A stretch of DNA of 64,000 bases from assembly GCF_029227915.1 (NCBI RefSeq), contig NC_079885.1, positions 14,891,001 to 14,955,000 on the forward strand. The letters are read 5' to 3'. Source of the DNA: Hydractinia symbiolongicarpus. Taxonomy: Eukaryota; Cnidaria; Hydrozoa; Anthoathecata; Hydractiniidae. The position numbers were made by a program, and so were the translations under genes. Within the stretch, counting starts at the first letter, position 1, and each line of letters starts with the position of its first letter. The notes beneath the pieces are model-generated. The model worked only from the letters and a program-made list of their open reading frames with translations. It was not told the origin of the DNA and did not search any database. Of this stretch, positions 1 through 11,382 are shown in pieces.

Positions 1-3
1 TTT

Positions 4-122
4 GTCTACGACCATACCACGATGAACACACCTGTTCTCGTCCGATCACGGAAGTTAAGCATCGTCGGGCCGGGATAGTACTTGGATGGGGGACTGCCTG
101 GGATCTCCCGGTGTCGTAGGCT
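4..122 (+). rRNA. 5S rRNA, unit 1
   Basis: 5S rRNA is the small RNA of the large ribosomal subunit, transcribed by RNA polymerase III. The 119-nt copy folds canonically. Helix I pairs nt 1-9 with 110-118 without mismatch. Helix II pairs 16-21 with 57-62. Helix III pairs C28-G51, C29-G48, U30-G47, G31-C46 and U32-A45 around the A49-A50 bulge. Helix V pairs 67-72 with 103-108. GTTAAGC (51-57) and GTACTTGGATGG (75-86) are the conserved internal-promoter blocks. The start is set by helix I and the end by its 3' partner plus one T. It differs from the window consensus only by C92T. The proximal terminator is TTTT. The upstream flank is outside the window except for TTT. Confidence 0.97.
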
Positions 123-129
123 ATTGACG

Positions 130-133
130 TTTT
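130..133 (+). terminator. Pol III terminator, TTTT class
   Basis: TTTT at nt 127-130 after GACG is the minimal Pol III stop and would give an RNA with a short 3' trailer. The GACG form accompanies the C92T and T76A alleles in units 1-32 and unit 45. Confidence 0.7.
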
Positions 134-170
134 CACGTTACATTATTTATCATCACGACTGTGACGTATC

Positions 171-176
171 TTTTTT
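171..176 (+). terminator. Distal T6 run, backup Pol III terminator
   Basis: TTTTTT at nt 168-173 lies about 38 nt beyond the proximal run. It is kept in most units and is changed to TTTCTT only in units whose proximal run is T5. It would be the first usable stop in the 15 units that lack a proximal TTTT. Confidence 0.55.
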
Positions 177-542
177 ACGCAATAGCCGCCGAGTAAATCA
201 GGTAAGGGACATGATTAGAAGTTTCTTTGCCTTAAAAAGGGCCACAATCTTGCTGCAATAAATGCGCCACGTCGCAAATGAATGGATTAAGAGCGTCAGA
301 CAAAGAAAATGGCGATGTAGTTACTTTGCTAATTAACTTTGTCATATGAAAATTAAGTCTGAAAGTACCCTAGATTTCCTTCGTTGGAACTTTTTACCGG
401 AAATCTTAAAGCGCATGGTTGTCGTAAAGAATCGATAGCGCTTAAAAAGAGCTTTCAAATGCACATAAACACGACCTATTTCGGATGATCCAGTCAAGAA
501 ATATGACCTTTAAAGTTTGAACCATTTTCGATGTAATGTGCT

Positions 543-549
543 AATAAAT
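543..549 (+). promoter_or_regulatory. AATAAAT upstream element (-30 to -24)
   Basis: AATAAAT is present at the same distance before almost every full gene, while the spacer around it varies. The position matches TATA-like upstream elements known from some invertebrate and fungal 5S genes. A promoter role is inferred. In units 39, 52 and 72 a 1-nt deletion in the leader moves it to -29. Confidence 0.55.
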
Positions 550-572
550 CGTAGATATCTGCCCGTTTGTTT

Positions 573-691
573 GTCTACGACCATACCACGATGAACACAC
601 CTGTTCTCGTCCGATCGCGGAAGTTAAGCATCGTCGGGCCGGGATAGTACTTGGATGGGGGACCGCCTGGGAACTCCTGGTGTCGTAGGCT
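573..691 (+). rRNA. 5S rRNA, unit 2
   Basis: Variants A45G (pair kept as U32-G45), T101A (loop) and C106T (pair kept as G69-U106). All changes are structurally tolerated. The proximal terminator is T5. This is the founding form of the 'A45G class'. Confidence 0.96.
622..669 (+). promoter_or_regulatory. Type 1 Pol III internal control region (unit 2)
   Basis: By homology to animal 5S genes, the A box covers about nt 50-64, the intermediate element 67-72 and the C box 80-97. TFIIIA and TFIIIC bind here. GTTAAGC and TTGGATGGGGGACCGCC are intact in most units; exceptions are noted in the individual entries. Confidence 0.75.
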
Positions 692-697
692 ATTGAC

Positions 698-702
698 TTT
701 TT
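698..702 (+). terminator. Pol III terminator, T5 class
   Basis: TTTTT at nt 126-130 after GAC is the commonest proximal terminator in the window, found in most units from 34 onward and in the A45G class. Confidence 0.75.
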
Positions 703-1119
703 CACGTTACATTATTTATCATTACAACTGTGACGTATCTTTTTTACGCAATAGCCGCTGAGTAAATCAAGTAAGGGACGTGATTAGAAGTTGCTTTCCC
801 TTCAAAACGGCTACAATCTTGCTGCAATAAATGCGCCACGTCGCAAATAAATGGATTACGAGCGTCAGACAAAGAAAATGGCGATGTACTTACATTGCTA
901 ACTAACTTTGTCATATGAAAATTAAGTCTGAAAGTACCCTAGATTGCCTTCGTTGGAACTTTTTACCGGAAATCTTAAAGCGCATTATTGTCGTAAAGAA
1001 TCGATAGCGCTTAAAAGGAGCTTTCAAATGCACATAAACACGAATTATTTCCGATCACCCAGTCAAGAATTATGATCTTTAAAGTTTGAACCATTTTCGA
1101 TGTAATGTGCCAATAAATC

Positions 1120-1131
1120 GTAGATATCTAC
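1120..1131. repeat. 12-bp perfect palindrome GTAGATATCTAC at -22 to -11
   Basis: Spacers reading TCTACCC, found before T76A genes and before several other alleles in units 1-46, give a perfect 12-bp palindrome. Spacers reading TCTGCCC keep only AGATATCT. It lies between AATAAAT and the start site. Its function is unknown. Confidence 0.6.
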
Positions 1132-1141
1132 CCGTATGTTT

Positions 1142-1260
1142 GTCTACGACCATACCACGATGAACACACCTGTTCTCGTCCGATCACGGAAGTTAAGCAT
1201 CGTCGGGCCGGGATAGAACTTGGATGGGGGACCGCCTGGGATCTCCCGGTGTCGTAGGCT
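1142..1260 (+). rRNA. 5S rRNA, unit 3
   Basis: A single change, T76A, turns the near-universal GUACUUGG into GAACUUGG at the edge of loop E and the C box. The TTTT terminator follows GACG. This is the founding form of the 'T76A class'. Confidence 0.95.
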
Positions 1261-1710
1261 ATTGACGTTTTCACGTTACATTATTTATCATCACGACTGT
1301 GACGTATCTTTTTTACGCAATAGCCGCCGAGTAAATCAAGTAAGGGACATGATTAGAAGTTTCTTTCCCTTCAAAACGGCTACAATCGTGCTGAAATAAA
1401 TGCGCCACGTCGCAAATGAATGGATTACGAGCGTCAGACAAAGAAAATGGCGATGTACTTACTTTGTTAACTAACTTTGTCATATGAAAATTAAGTCTGA
1501 AAGTACCCTAGATTTCCTTCGTTGGAACTTTTTACCGGAAATCTTAAAGCGCATGGTTGTCGTAAAGAATCGATAGCGCTTAAAAAGAGCTTTCAAATGC
1601 ACATAAACACGACCTATTTCGGATGATCCAGTCAAGAAATATGACCTTTAAAGTTTGAACCATTTTCGATGTAATGTGCTAATAAATCGTAGATATCTGC
1701 CCGTTTGTTT

Positions 1711-1829
1711 GTCTACGACCATACCACGATGAACACACCTGTTCTCGTCCGATCGCGGAAGTTAAGCATCGTCGGGCCGGGATAGTACTTGGATGGGGGA
1801 CCGCCTGGGAACTCCTGGTGTCGTAGGCT
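1711..1829 (+). rRNA. 5S rRNA, unit 4
   Basis: A45G class allele, as unit 2. T5 terminator. Confidence 0.96.
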
Positions 1830-2279
1830 ATTGACTTTTTCACGTTACATTATTTATCATTACAACTGTGACGTATCTTTTTTACGCAATAGCCGCTGAG
1901 TAAATCAAGTAAGGGACGTGATTAGAAGTTGCTTTCCCTTCAAAACGGCTACAATCTTGCTGCAATAAATGCGCCACGTCGCAAATAAATGGATTACGAG
2001 CGTCAGACAAAGAAAATGGCGATGTACTTACATTGCTAACTAACTTTGTCATATGAAAATTAAGTCTGAAAGTACCCTAGATTTCCTTCGTTGGAACTTT
2101 TTACCGGAAATCTTAAAGCGCATGGTTGTCGTAAAGAATCGATAGCGCTTAAAAAGAGCTTTCAAATGCACATAAACACGACCTATTTCGGATGATCCAG
2201 TCAAGAAATATGACCTTTAAAGTTTGAACCATTTTCGATGTAATGTGCTAATAAATCGTAGATATCTGCCCGTTTGTTT

Positions 2280-2398
2280 GTCTACGACCATACCACGATG
2301 AACACACCTGTTCTCGTCCGATCGCGGAAGTTAAGCATCGTCGGGCCGGGATAGTACTTGGATGGGGGACCGCCTGGGAACTCCTGGTGTCGTAGGCT
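2280..2398 (+). rRNA. 5S rRNA, unit 5
   Basis: A45G class allele, as unit 2. Units 3-5 match units 6-8 in allele order, a 3-unit (1707-bp) period. Confidence 0.96.
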
Positions 2399-2848
2399 AT
2401 TGACTTTTTCACGTTACATTATTTATCATTACAACTGTGACGTATCTTTTTTACGCAATAGCCGCTGAGTAAATCAAGTAAGGGACGTGATTAGAAGTTG
2501 CTTTCCCTTCAAAACGGCTACAATCTTGCTGCAATAAATGCGCCACGTCGCAAATAAATGGATTACGAGCGTCAGACAAAGAAAATGGCGATGTACTTAC
2601 ATTGCTAACTAACTTTGTCATATGAAAATTAAGTCTGAAAGTACCCTAGATTGCCTTCGTTGGAACTTTTTACCGGAAATCTTAAAGCGCATTATTGTCG
2701 TAAAGAATCGATAGCGCTTAAAAGGAGCTTTCAAATGCACATAAACACGAATTATTTCCGATCACCCAGTCAAGAATTATGATCTTTAAAGTTTGAACCA
2801 TTTTCGATGTAATGTGCCAATAAATCGTAGATATCTACCCGTATGTTT

Positions 2849-2967
2849 GTCTACGACCATACCACGATGAACACACCTGTTCTCGTCCGATCACGGAAGT
2901 TAAGCATCGTCGGGCCGGGATAGAACTTGGATGGGGGACCGCCTGGGATCTCCCGGTGTCGTAGGCT
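2849..2967 (+). rRNA. 5S rRNA, unit 6
   Basis: T76A class, as unit 3. TTTT terminator. Confidence 0.95.
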
Positions 2968-3417
2968 ATTGACGTTTTCACGTTACATTATTTATCATCA
3001 CGACTGTGACGTATCTTTTTTACGCAATAGCCGCCGAGTAAATCAAGTAAGGGACATGATTAGAAGTTTCTTTCCCTTCAAAACGGCTACAATCGTGCTG
3101 AAATAAATGCGCCACGTCGCAAATGAATGGATTACGAGCGTCAGACAAAGAAAATGGCGATGTACTTACTTTGTTAACTAACTTTGTCATATGAAAATTA
3201 AGTCTGAAAGTACCCTAGATTTCCTTCGTTGGAACTTTTTACCGGAAATCTTAAAGCGCATGGTTGTCGTAAAGAATCGATAGCGCTTAAAAAGAGCTTT
3301 CAAATGCACATAAACACGACCTATTTCGGATGATCCAGTCAAGAAATATGACCTTTAAAGTTTGAACCATTTTCGATGTAATGTGCTAATAAATCGTAGA
3401 TATCTGCCCGTTTGTTT

Positions 3418-3536
3418 GTCTACGACCATACCACGATGAACACACCTGTTCTCGTCCGATCGCGGAAGTTAAGCATCGTCGGGCCGGGATAGTACTTGGA
3501 TGGGGGACCGCCTGGGAACTCCTGGTGTCGTAGGCT
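3418..3536 (+). rRNA. 5S rRNA, unit 7
   Basis: A45G class, as unit 2. T5 terminator. Confidence 0.96.
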
Positions 3537-3986
3537 ATTGACTTTTTCACGTTACATTATTTATCATTACAACTGTGACGTATCTTTTTTACGCAATAGC
3601 CGCTGAGTAAATCAAGTAAGGGACGTGATTAGAAGTTGCTTTCCCTTCAAAACGGCTACAATCTTGCTGCAATAAATGCGCCACGTCGCAAATAAATGGA
3701 TTACGAGCGTCAGACAAAGAAAATGGCGATGTACTTACATTGCTAACTAACTTTGTCATATGAAAATTAAGTCTGAAAGTACCCTAGATTGCCTTCGTTG
3801 GAACTTTTTACCGGAAATCTTAAAGCGCATTATTGTCGTAAAGAATCGATAGCGCTTAAAAAGAGCTTTCAAATGCACATAAACACGACCTATTTCGGAT
3901 GATCCAGTCAAGAAATATGACCTTTAAAGTTTGAACCATTTTCGATGTAATGTGCTAATAAATCGTAGATATCTGCCCGTTTGTTT

Positions 3987-4105
3987 GTCTACGACCATAC
4001 CACGATGAACACCCCTGTTCTCGTCCGATCGCGGAAGTTAAGCATCGTCGGGCCGGGATAGTACTTGGATGGGGGACCGCCTGGGAACTCCTGGTGTCGT
4101 AGGCT
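3987..4105 (+). rRNA. 5S rRNA, unit 8
   Basis: A45G class with an added A27C in the unpaired stretch before helix III (ACCCCTG). T5 terminator. Confidence 0.95.
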
Positions 4106-4555
4106 ATTGACTTTTTCACGTTACATTATTTATCATTACAACTGTGACGTATCTTTTTTACGCAATAGCCGCTGAGTAAATCAAGTAAGGGACGTGATTG
4201 GAAGTTGCTTTCCCTTCAAAACGGCTACAATCTTGCTGCAATAAATGCGCCACGTCGCAAATAAATGGATTACGAGCGTCAGACAAAGAAAATGGCGATG
4301 TACTTACATTGCTAACTAACTTTGTCATATGAAAATTAAGTCTGAAAGTACCCTAGATTGCCTTCGTTGGAACTTTTTACCGGAAATCTTAAAGCGCATT
4401 ATTGTCGTAAAGAATCGATAGCGCTTAAAAGGAGCTTTCAAATGCACATAAACACGAACTATTTCCGATCACCCAGTCAAGAATTATGATCTTTAAAGTT
4501 TGAACCATTTTCGATGTAATGTGCCAATAAATCGTAGATATCTACCCGTATGTTT

Positions 4556-4674
4556 GTCTACGACCATACCACGATGAACACACCTGTTCTCGTCCGATCA
4601 CGGAAGTTAAGCATCGTCGGGCCGGGATAGAACTTGGATGGGGAACCGCCTGGGATCTCCCGGTGTCGTAGGCT
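4556..4674 (+). rRNA. 5S rRNA, unit 9
   Basis: T76A class with G89A in the C box (GGGGAACC). TTTT terminator. Confidence 0.94.
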
Positions 4675-5124
4675 ATTGACGTTTTCACGTTACATTATTT
4701 ATCATCACGACTGTGACGTATCTTTTTTACGCAATAGCCGCCGAGTAAATCAAGTAAGGGACATGATTAGAAGTTTCTTTCCCTTCAAAACGGCTACAAT
4801 CGTGCTGAAATAAATGCGCCACGTCGCAAATGAATGGATTACGAGCGTCAGACAAAGAAAATGGCGATGTACTTACTTTGTTAACTAACTTTGTCATATG
4901 AAAATTAAGTCTGAAAGTACCCTAGATTTCCTTCGTTGGAACTTTTTACCGGAAATCTTAAAGCGCATGGTTGTCGTAAAGAATCGATAGCGCTTAAAAA
5001 GAGCTTTCAAATGCACATAAACACGACCTATTTCGGATGATCCAGTCAAGAAATATGACCTTTAAAGTTTGAACCATTTTCGATGTAATGTGCTAATAAA
5101 TCGTAGATATCTGCCCGTTTGTTT

Positions 5125-5243
5125 GTCTACGACCATACCACGATGAACACCCCTGTTCTCGTCCGATCGCGGAAGTTAAGCATCGTCGGGCCGGGATAGT
5201 ACTTGGATGGGGGACCGCCTGGGAACTCCTGGTGTCGTAGGCT
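5125..5243 (+). rRNA. 5S rRNA, unit 10
   Basis: A45G class with A27C, identical to unit 8. Units 9-14 alternate T76A and A45G alleles with a 1138-bp dimer period. Confidence 0.95.
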
Positions 5244-5693
5244 ATTGACTTTTTCACGTTACATTATTTATCATTACAACTGTGACGTATCTTTTTTACG
5301 CAATAGCCGCTGAGTAAATCAAGTAAGGGACGTGATTAGAAGTTGCTTTCCCTTCAAAACGGCTACAATCTTGCTGCAATAAATGCGCCACGTCGCAAAT
5401 AAATGGATTACGAGCGTCAGACAAAGAAAATGGCGATGTACTTACATTGCTAACTAACTTTGTCATATGAAAATTAAGTCTGAAAGTACCCTAGATTGCC
5501 TTCGTTGGAACTTTTTACCGGAAATCTTAAAGCGCATTATTGTCGTAAAGAATCGATAGCGCTTAAAAGGAGCTTTCAAATGCACATAAACACGAATTAT
5601 TTCCGATCACCCAGTCAAGAATTATGATCTCTAAAGTTTGAACCATTTTCGATGTAATGTGCCAATAAATCGTAGATATCTACCCGTATGTTT

Positions 5694-5812
5694 GTCTACG
5701 ACCATACCACGATGAACACACCTGTTCTCGTCCGATCACGGAAGTTAAGCATCGTCGGGCCGGGATAGAACTTGGATGGGGGACCGCCTGGGATCTCCCG
5801 GTGTCGTAGGCT
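5694..5812 (+). rRNA. 5S rRNA, unit 11
   Basis: T76A class, as unit 3. TTTT terminator. Confidence 0.95.
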
Positions 5813-6262
5813 ATTGACGTTTTCACGTTACATTATTTATCATCACGACTGTGACGTATCTTTTTTACGCAATAGCCGCCGAGTAAATCAAGTAAGGGAC
5901 ATGATTAGAAGTTTCTTTCCCTTCAAAACGGCTACAATCGTGCTGAAATAAATGCGCCACGTCGCAAATGAATGGATTACGAGCGTCAGACAAAGAAAAT
6001 GGCGATGTACTTACTTTGTTAACTAACTTTGTCATATGAAAATTAAGTCTGAAAGTACCCTAGATTTCCTTCGTTGGAACTTTTTACCGGAAATCTTAAA
6101 GCGCATGGTTGTCGTAAAGAATCGATAGCGCTTAAAAAGAGCTTTCAAATGCACATAAACACGACCTATTTCGGATGATCCAGTCAAGAAATATGACCTT
6201 TAAAGTTTGAACCATTTTCGATGTAATGTGCTAATAAATCGTAGATATCTGCCCGTTTGTTT

Positions 6263-6381
6263 GTCTACGACCATACCACGATGAACACACCTGTTCTCGT
6301 CCGATCGCGGAAGTTAAGCATCGTCGGGCTGGGATAGTACTTGGATGGGGGACCGCCTGGGAACTCCTGGTGTCGTAGGCT
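6263..6381 (+). rRNA. 5S rRNA, unit 12
   Basis: A45G class with C68T; the helix V pair is kept as U68-G107. T5 terminator. Confidence 0.95.
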
Positions 6382-6831
6382 ATTGACTTTTTCACGTTAC
6401 ATTATTTATCATTACAACTGTGACGTATCTTTTTTACGCAATAGCCGCTGAGTAAATCAAGTAAGGGACGTGATTAGAAGTTGCTTTCCCTTCAAAACGG
6501 CTACAATCTTGCTGCAATAAATGCGCCACGTCGCAAATAAATGGATTACGAGCGTCAGACAAAGAAAATGGCGATGTACTTACATTGCTAACTAACTTTG
6601 TCATATGAAAATTAAGTCTGAAAGTACCCTAGATTGCCTTCGTTGGAACTTTTTACCGGAAATCTTAAAGCGCATTATTGTCGTAAAGAATCGATAGCGC
6701 TTAAAAGGAGCTTTCAAATGCACATAAACACGAACTATTTCCGATCACCCAGTCAAGAATTATGATCTTTAAAGTTTGAACCATTTTCGATGTAATGTGC
6801 CAATAAATCGTAGATATCTACCCGTATGTTT

Positions 6832-6950
6832 GTCTACGACCATACCACGATGAACACACCTGTTCTCGTCCGATCACGGAAGTTAAGCATCGTCGGGCCG
6901 GGATAGAACTTGGATGGGGGACCGCCTGGGATCTCCCGGTGTCGTAGGCT
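6832..6950 (+). rRNA. 5S rRNA, unit 13
   Basis: T76A class, as unit 3. TTTT terminator. Confidence 0.95.
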
Positions 6951-7400
6951 ATTGACGTTTTCACGTTACATTATTTATCATCACGACTGTGACGTATCTT
7001 TTTTACGCAATAGCCGCCGAGTAAATCAAGTAAGGGACATGATTAGAAGTTTCTTTCCCTTCAAAACGGCTACAATCGTGCTGAAATAAATGCGCCACGT
7101 CGCAAATGAATGGATTACGAGCGTCAGACAAAGAAAATGGCGATGTACTTACTTTGTTAACTAACTTTGTCATATGAAAATTAAGTCTGAAAGTACCCTA
7201 GATTTCCTTCGTTGGAACTTTTTACCGGAAATCTTAAAGCGCATGGTTGTCGTAAAGAATCGATAGCGCTTAAAAAGAGCTTTCAAATGCACATAAACAC
7301 GACCTATTTCGGATGATCCAGTCAAGAAATATGACCTTTAAAGTTTGAACCATTTTCGATGTAATGTGCTAATAAATCGTAGATATCTGCCCGTTTGTTT

Positions 7401-7519
7401 GTCTACGACCATACCACGATGAACACCCCTGTTCTCGTCCGATCGCGGAAGTTAAGCATCGTCGGGCCGGGATAGTACTTGGATGGGGGACCGCCTGGGA
7501 ACTCCTGGTGTCGTAGGCT
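7401..7519 (+). rRNA. 5S rRNA, unit 14
   Basis: A45G class with A27C. One T is lost from the terminator (GACTTTTC, T4), which makes this unit 568 bp. The spacer changes to the AAGAAAGAGACATG form. Confidence 0.95.
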
Positions 7520-7968
7520 ATTGACTTTTCACGTTACATTATTTATCATTACGACTGTGACGTATCTTTTTTACGCAATAGCCGCTGAGTAAATCAAGAA
7601 AGAGACATGATTAGAAGTTGCTTTTCCTTCAAAACGGCTACAATCGTGCTGAAATAAATGCGCCACGTCGCAAATGAATGGATTACGAGCGTCAGACAAA
7701 GAAAATGGCGATGTACTTACTTTGCTAACTAACTTTGTCATATGAAAATTAAGTCTGAAAGTACCCTAGATTGCCTTCGTTGGAACTTTTTACCGGAAAT
7801 CTTAAAGCGCATTATTGTCGTAAAGAATCGATAGCGCTTAAAAGGAGCTTTCAAATGCACATAAACACGAACTATTTCCGATCACCCAGTCAAGAATTAT
7901 GATCTTTAAAGTTCGAACCATTTTCGATGTAATGTGCTAATAAATCGTAAATATCTACCCGTATGTTT

Positions 7969-8087
7969 GTCTACGACCATACCACGATGAACACACCTGT
8001 TCTCGTCCGATCACGGAAATTAAGCATCGTCGGGCCGGGATAGAACTTGGATGGGGCACCGCCTGGGATCTCCCGGTGTCGTAGGCT
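7969..8087 (+). rRNA. 5S rRNA, unit 15
   Basis: G51A (loses the C28-G51 pair at the helix III bulge and changes the A box to ATTAAGC), T76A and G89C. The leader reads GTAAATATC instead of GTAGATATC. TTTT terminator. Function may be reduced. Confidence 0.92.
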
Positions 8088-8537
8088 ATTGACGTTTTCA
8101 CGTTGCATTATTTATCACCACGACTGTGACGTATCTTTTTTACGCAATAGCCGCCGAGTAAATCAAGTAAGGGACATGATTAGAAGTTTCTTTCCCTTCA
8201 AAACGGCTACAATCGTGCTGAAATAAATGCGCCACGTCGCAAATGAATGGATTACGAGAGTCAGACAAAGAAAATGGCGATGTACTTTCTTTGTTAACTA
8301 ACTTTGTCATATGAAAATTAAGTCTGAAAGTACCCTAGATTGCCTTCGTTGGAACTTTTTACCGGAAATCTTAAAGCGCATTATTGTCGTAAAGAATCGA
8401 TAGCGCTTAAAAGGAGCTTTCAAATGCACATAAACACGAACTATTTCCGATCACCCAGTCAAGAATTATGATCTTTAAAGTTCGAACCATTTTCGATGTA
8501 ATGTGCTAATAAATCGTAGATATCTACCCGTATGTTT

Positions 8538-8656
8538 GTCTACGACCATACCACAATGAACACACCTGTTCTCGTCCGATCACGGAAATTAAGCATCGTC
8601 GGGCCGGGATAGAACTTGGATGGGGCACCGCCTGGGATCTCCCGGTGTCGTAGGCT
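8538..8656 (+). rRNA. 5S rRNA, unit 16
   Basis: As unit 15 plus G18A, which replaces the helix II pair G18-C60 by an A-C mismatch. Four changes: G18A, G51A, T76A, G89C. Confidence 0.91.
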
Positions 8657-9106
8657 ATTGACGTTTTCACGTTGCATTATTTATCACCACGACTGTGACG
8701 TATCTTTTTTACGCAATAGCCGCCGAGTAAATCAAGTAAGGGACATGATTAGAAGTTTCTTTCCCTTCAAAACGGCTACAATCGTGCTGAAATAAATGCG
8801 CCACGTCGCAAATGAATGGATTACGAGCGTCAGACAAAGAAAATGGCGATGTACTTTCTTTGTTAACTAACTTTGTCATATGAAAATTAAGTCTGAAAGT
8901 ACCCTAGATTGCCTTCGTTGGAACTTTTTACCGGAAATCTTAAAGCGCATTATTGTCGTAAAGAATCGATAGCGCTTAAAAGGAGCTTTAAAATGCACAT
9001 AAACACGAACTATTTCCGATCACCCAGTCAATAATTATGATCTTTAAAGTTCGAACCATTTTCGATGTAATGTGCTAATAAATCGTAGATATCTACCCGT
9101 ACGTTT

Positions 9107-9225
9107 GTCTACGACCATACCACGATGAACACACCTGTTCTCGTCCGATCACGGAAGTTAAGCATCGTCGGGCCGGGATAGAACTTGGATGGGGCACCGC
9201 CTGGGATCTCCCGGTGTCGTAGGCT
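9107..9225 (+). rRNA. 5S rRNA, unit 17
   Basis: T76A and G89C. TTTT terminator. The spacer switches from the TTCAAAACGG to the TTAAAAAGGG form here. Confidence 0.94.
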
Positions 9226-9675
9226 ATTGACGTTTTCACGTTACATTATTTATCATCACGACTGTGACGTATCTTTTTTACGCAATAGCCGCCGAGTAAA
9301 TCAAGTAAGGGACATGATTAGAAGTTTCTTTCCCTTAAAAAGGGCTACATTCTTGCTGCAATAAATGCGCCACGTCGCAAATGAATGGATTAAGAGCGTC
9401 AGACAAAGAAAATGGCGATGTAGTTACTTTGCTAATTAACTTTGTCATATGAAAATTAAGTCTGCAAGTACCCTAGATTGCCTTCGTTGGAACTTTTTAC
9501 CGGAAATCATAAAGCGCATTATTGTTGTAAAGAATCGATAGCGCTTAAAAAGAGCTTTCAAATGCACATAAACACGACCTATTTCGAATGATCGAGTCAA
9601 GAAATATGACCTTTAAAGTTTGAACCATTTTCGATGTAATGTGCTAATAAATCGTAGATATCTGCCCGTTTGTTT

Positions 9676-9794
9676 GTCTACGACCATACCACGATGAACA
9701 CACCTTTTCTCGTCCGATCACGGAAGTTAAGCATCGTCAGGCCGGGATAGTACTTGGATGGGGGACCGCCTGGGATCTCCCAGTGTCGTAGGCT
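9676..9794 (+). rRNA. 5S rRNA, unit 18 (internal TTTT)
   Basis: G31T breaks the helix III pair G31-C46 and creates TTTT at nt 30-33 inside the gene. G64A and G107A (C68-A107 mismatch in helix V) are also present. The proximal terminator is reduced to TATTT. Probably a poor source of 5S rRNA. Confidence 0.88.
9705..9708 (+). terminator. TTTT inside the 5S gene (unit 18)
   Basis: CCTTTTCTC at nt 28-36 places a minimal Pol III stop signal 33 nt into the gene. The same allele is present in units 19, 20 and 21. Premature termination is inferred from known Pol III behaviour; TTTT efficiency depends on context. Confidence 0.5.
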
Positions 9795-9800
9795 ATTGAC

Positions 9801-9805
9801 TATTT
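9801..9805 (+). terminator. Degenerate proximal terminator TATTT (unit 18)
   Basis: GACTATTTCAC has only three consecutive T. The same form occurs in units 18-21, 24, 27, 58, 59, 62, 63, 78, 79, 83, 84 and 87. Transcripts would probably read to the distal T6 at nt 168-173. Confidence 0.6.
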
Positions 9806-10244
9806 CACGTTACATTATTTATCATTACAACTGTGACGTATCTTTTTTACGCAATAGCCGCTGAGTAAATCAAGTAAGGGACGTGATTAGAAGTTGCTTT
9901 CCCTTCAAAACGGCTACAATCTTGCTGCAATAAATGCGCCACGTCGCAAATAAATGGATTACGAGCGTCAGACAAAGAAAGTGGCGATGTAGTTGCTTTG
10001 CTAATTAACTTTGTCATATGAAAATTAAGTCTGAAAGTACCCTAGATTTCCTTCGTTGGAACTTTTTACCGGAAATCTTAAAGCGCATGGTTGTCGTAAA
10101 GAATCGATAGCGCTTAAAAAGAGCTTTCAAATGCACATAAACACGACCTATTCCGGATGATCCAGTCAAGAAATATGACCTTTAAAGTTTGAACCATTTT
10201 CGATGTAATGTGCTAATAAATCGTAGATATCTGCCCGTTTGTTT

Positions 10245-10363
10245 GTCTACGACCATACCACGATGAACACACCTTTTCTCGTCCGATCACGGAAGTTAAG
10301 CATCGTCGGGCCGGGATAGTACTTGGATGGGGGACCGCCTGGGATCTCCCGGTGTCGTAGGCT
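10245..10363 (+). rRNA. 5S rRNA, unit 19 (internal TTTT)
   Basis: G31T only, giving the internal TTTT at nt 30-33 and a broken G31-C46 pair. TATTT replaces the proximal terminator. Confidence 0.9.
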
Positions 10364-10813
10364 ATTGACTATTTCACGTTACATTATTTATCATTACAAC
10401 TGTGACGTATCTTTTTTACGCAATAGCCGCTGAGTAAATCAAGTAAGGGACGTGATTAGAAGTTGCTTTCCCTTCAAAATGGCTACAATCGTGCTGAAAT
10501 AAATGCGCCACGTCGCAAATGAATGGATTACGAGCGTCAGACAAAGAAAATGGCGATGTAGTTACTTTGCTAACTAACTTTGTCATATGAAAATTAAGTC
10601 TGAAAGTACCCTAGATTGCCTTCGTTGGAACTTTTTACCGGAAATCTTAAAGCGCATTATTGTTGTAAAGAATCGATAGCGCTTAAAAAGAGCTTTCAAA
10701 TGCACATAAACACGACCTATTTCGAATGATCGAGTCAAGAAATATGACCTTTAAAGTTTGAACCATTTTCGATGTAATGTGCTAATAAATCGTAGATATC
10801 TGCCCGTTTGTTT

Positions 10814-10932
10814 GTCTACGACCATACCACGATGAACACACCTTTTCTCGTCCGATCACGGAAGTTAAGCATCGTCGGGCCGGGATAGTACTTGGATGGG
10901 GGACCGCCTGGGATCTCCCAGTGTCGTAGGCT
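10814..10932 (+). rRNA. 5S rRNA, unit 20 (internal TTTT)
   Basis: G31T and G107A. Units 18-19 and 20-21 form a 1138-bp two-unit duplication; unit 18 has since gained G64A or unit 20 lost it. TATTT terminator. Confidence 0.9.
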
Positions 10933-11382
10933 ATTGACTATTTCACGTTACATTATTTATCATTACAACTGTGACGTATCTTTTTTACGCAATAGCCGCT
11001 GAGTAAATCAAGTAAGGGACGTGATTAGAAGTTGCTTTCCCTTCAAAACGGCTACAATCTTGCTGCAATAAATGCGCCACGTCGCAAATAAATGGATTAC
11101 GAGCGTCAGACAAAGAAAGTGGCGATGTAGTTACTTTGCTAATTAACTTTGTCATATGAAAATTAAGTCTGAAAGTACCCTAGATTTCCTTCGTTGGAAC
11201 TTTTTACCGGAAATCTTAAAGCGCATGGTTGTCGTAAAGAATCGATAGCGCTTAAAAAGAGCTTTCAAATGCACATAAACACGACCTATTCCGGATGATC
11301 CAGTCAAGAAATATGACCTTTAAAGTTTGAACCATTTTCGATGTAATGTGCTAATAAATCGTAGATATCTGCCCGTTTGTTT

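Larger units (their letters stand above)
123..572 (+). other. 5S non-transcribed spacer (representative)
   Basis: This 450-bp spacer is the pattern for all ordinary units. In order it holds the proximal T-run, the distal T6 run, a CCCTTAAAAAGGG-like inverted repeat (CCCTTCAAAACGG in other subfamilies), an AT-rich middle with ATATGAAAATTAAGTCTG, an AGCGCTT palindrome followed by AGAGCTTTCAAATG, and the AATAAAT element before the next gene. No ORF is maintained across copies. Spacer variants co-segregate with gene alleles, for example GATGATCCAG, GATCACCCAG and GATAATCCAG in the last third. Confidence 0.9.

Noticed and set aside
123-572. A second small RNA gene (SL RNA, U6 or tRNA) in the spacer
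   Set aside because: 5S arrays in some animals and protists carry linked genes, but I saw no U6 ACAGAGA context, splice-leader donor with Sm site, or tRNA A/B box set in the spacer.
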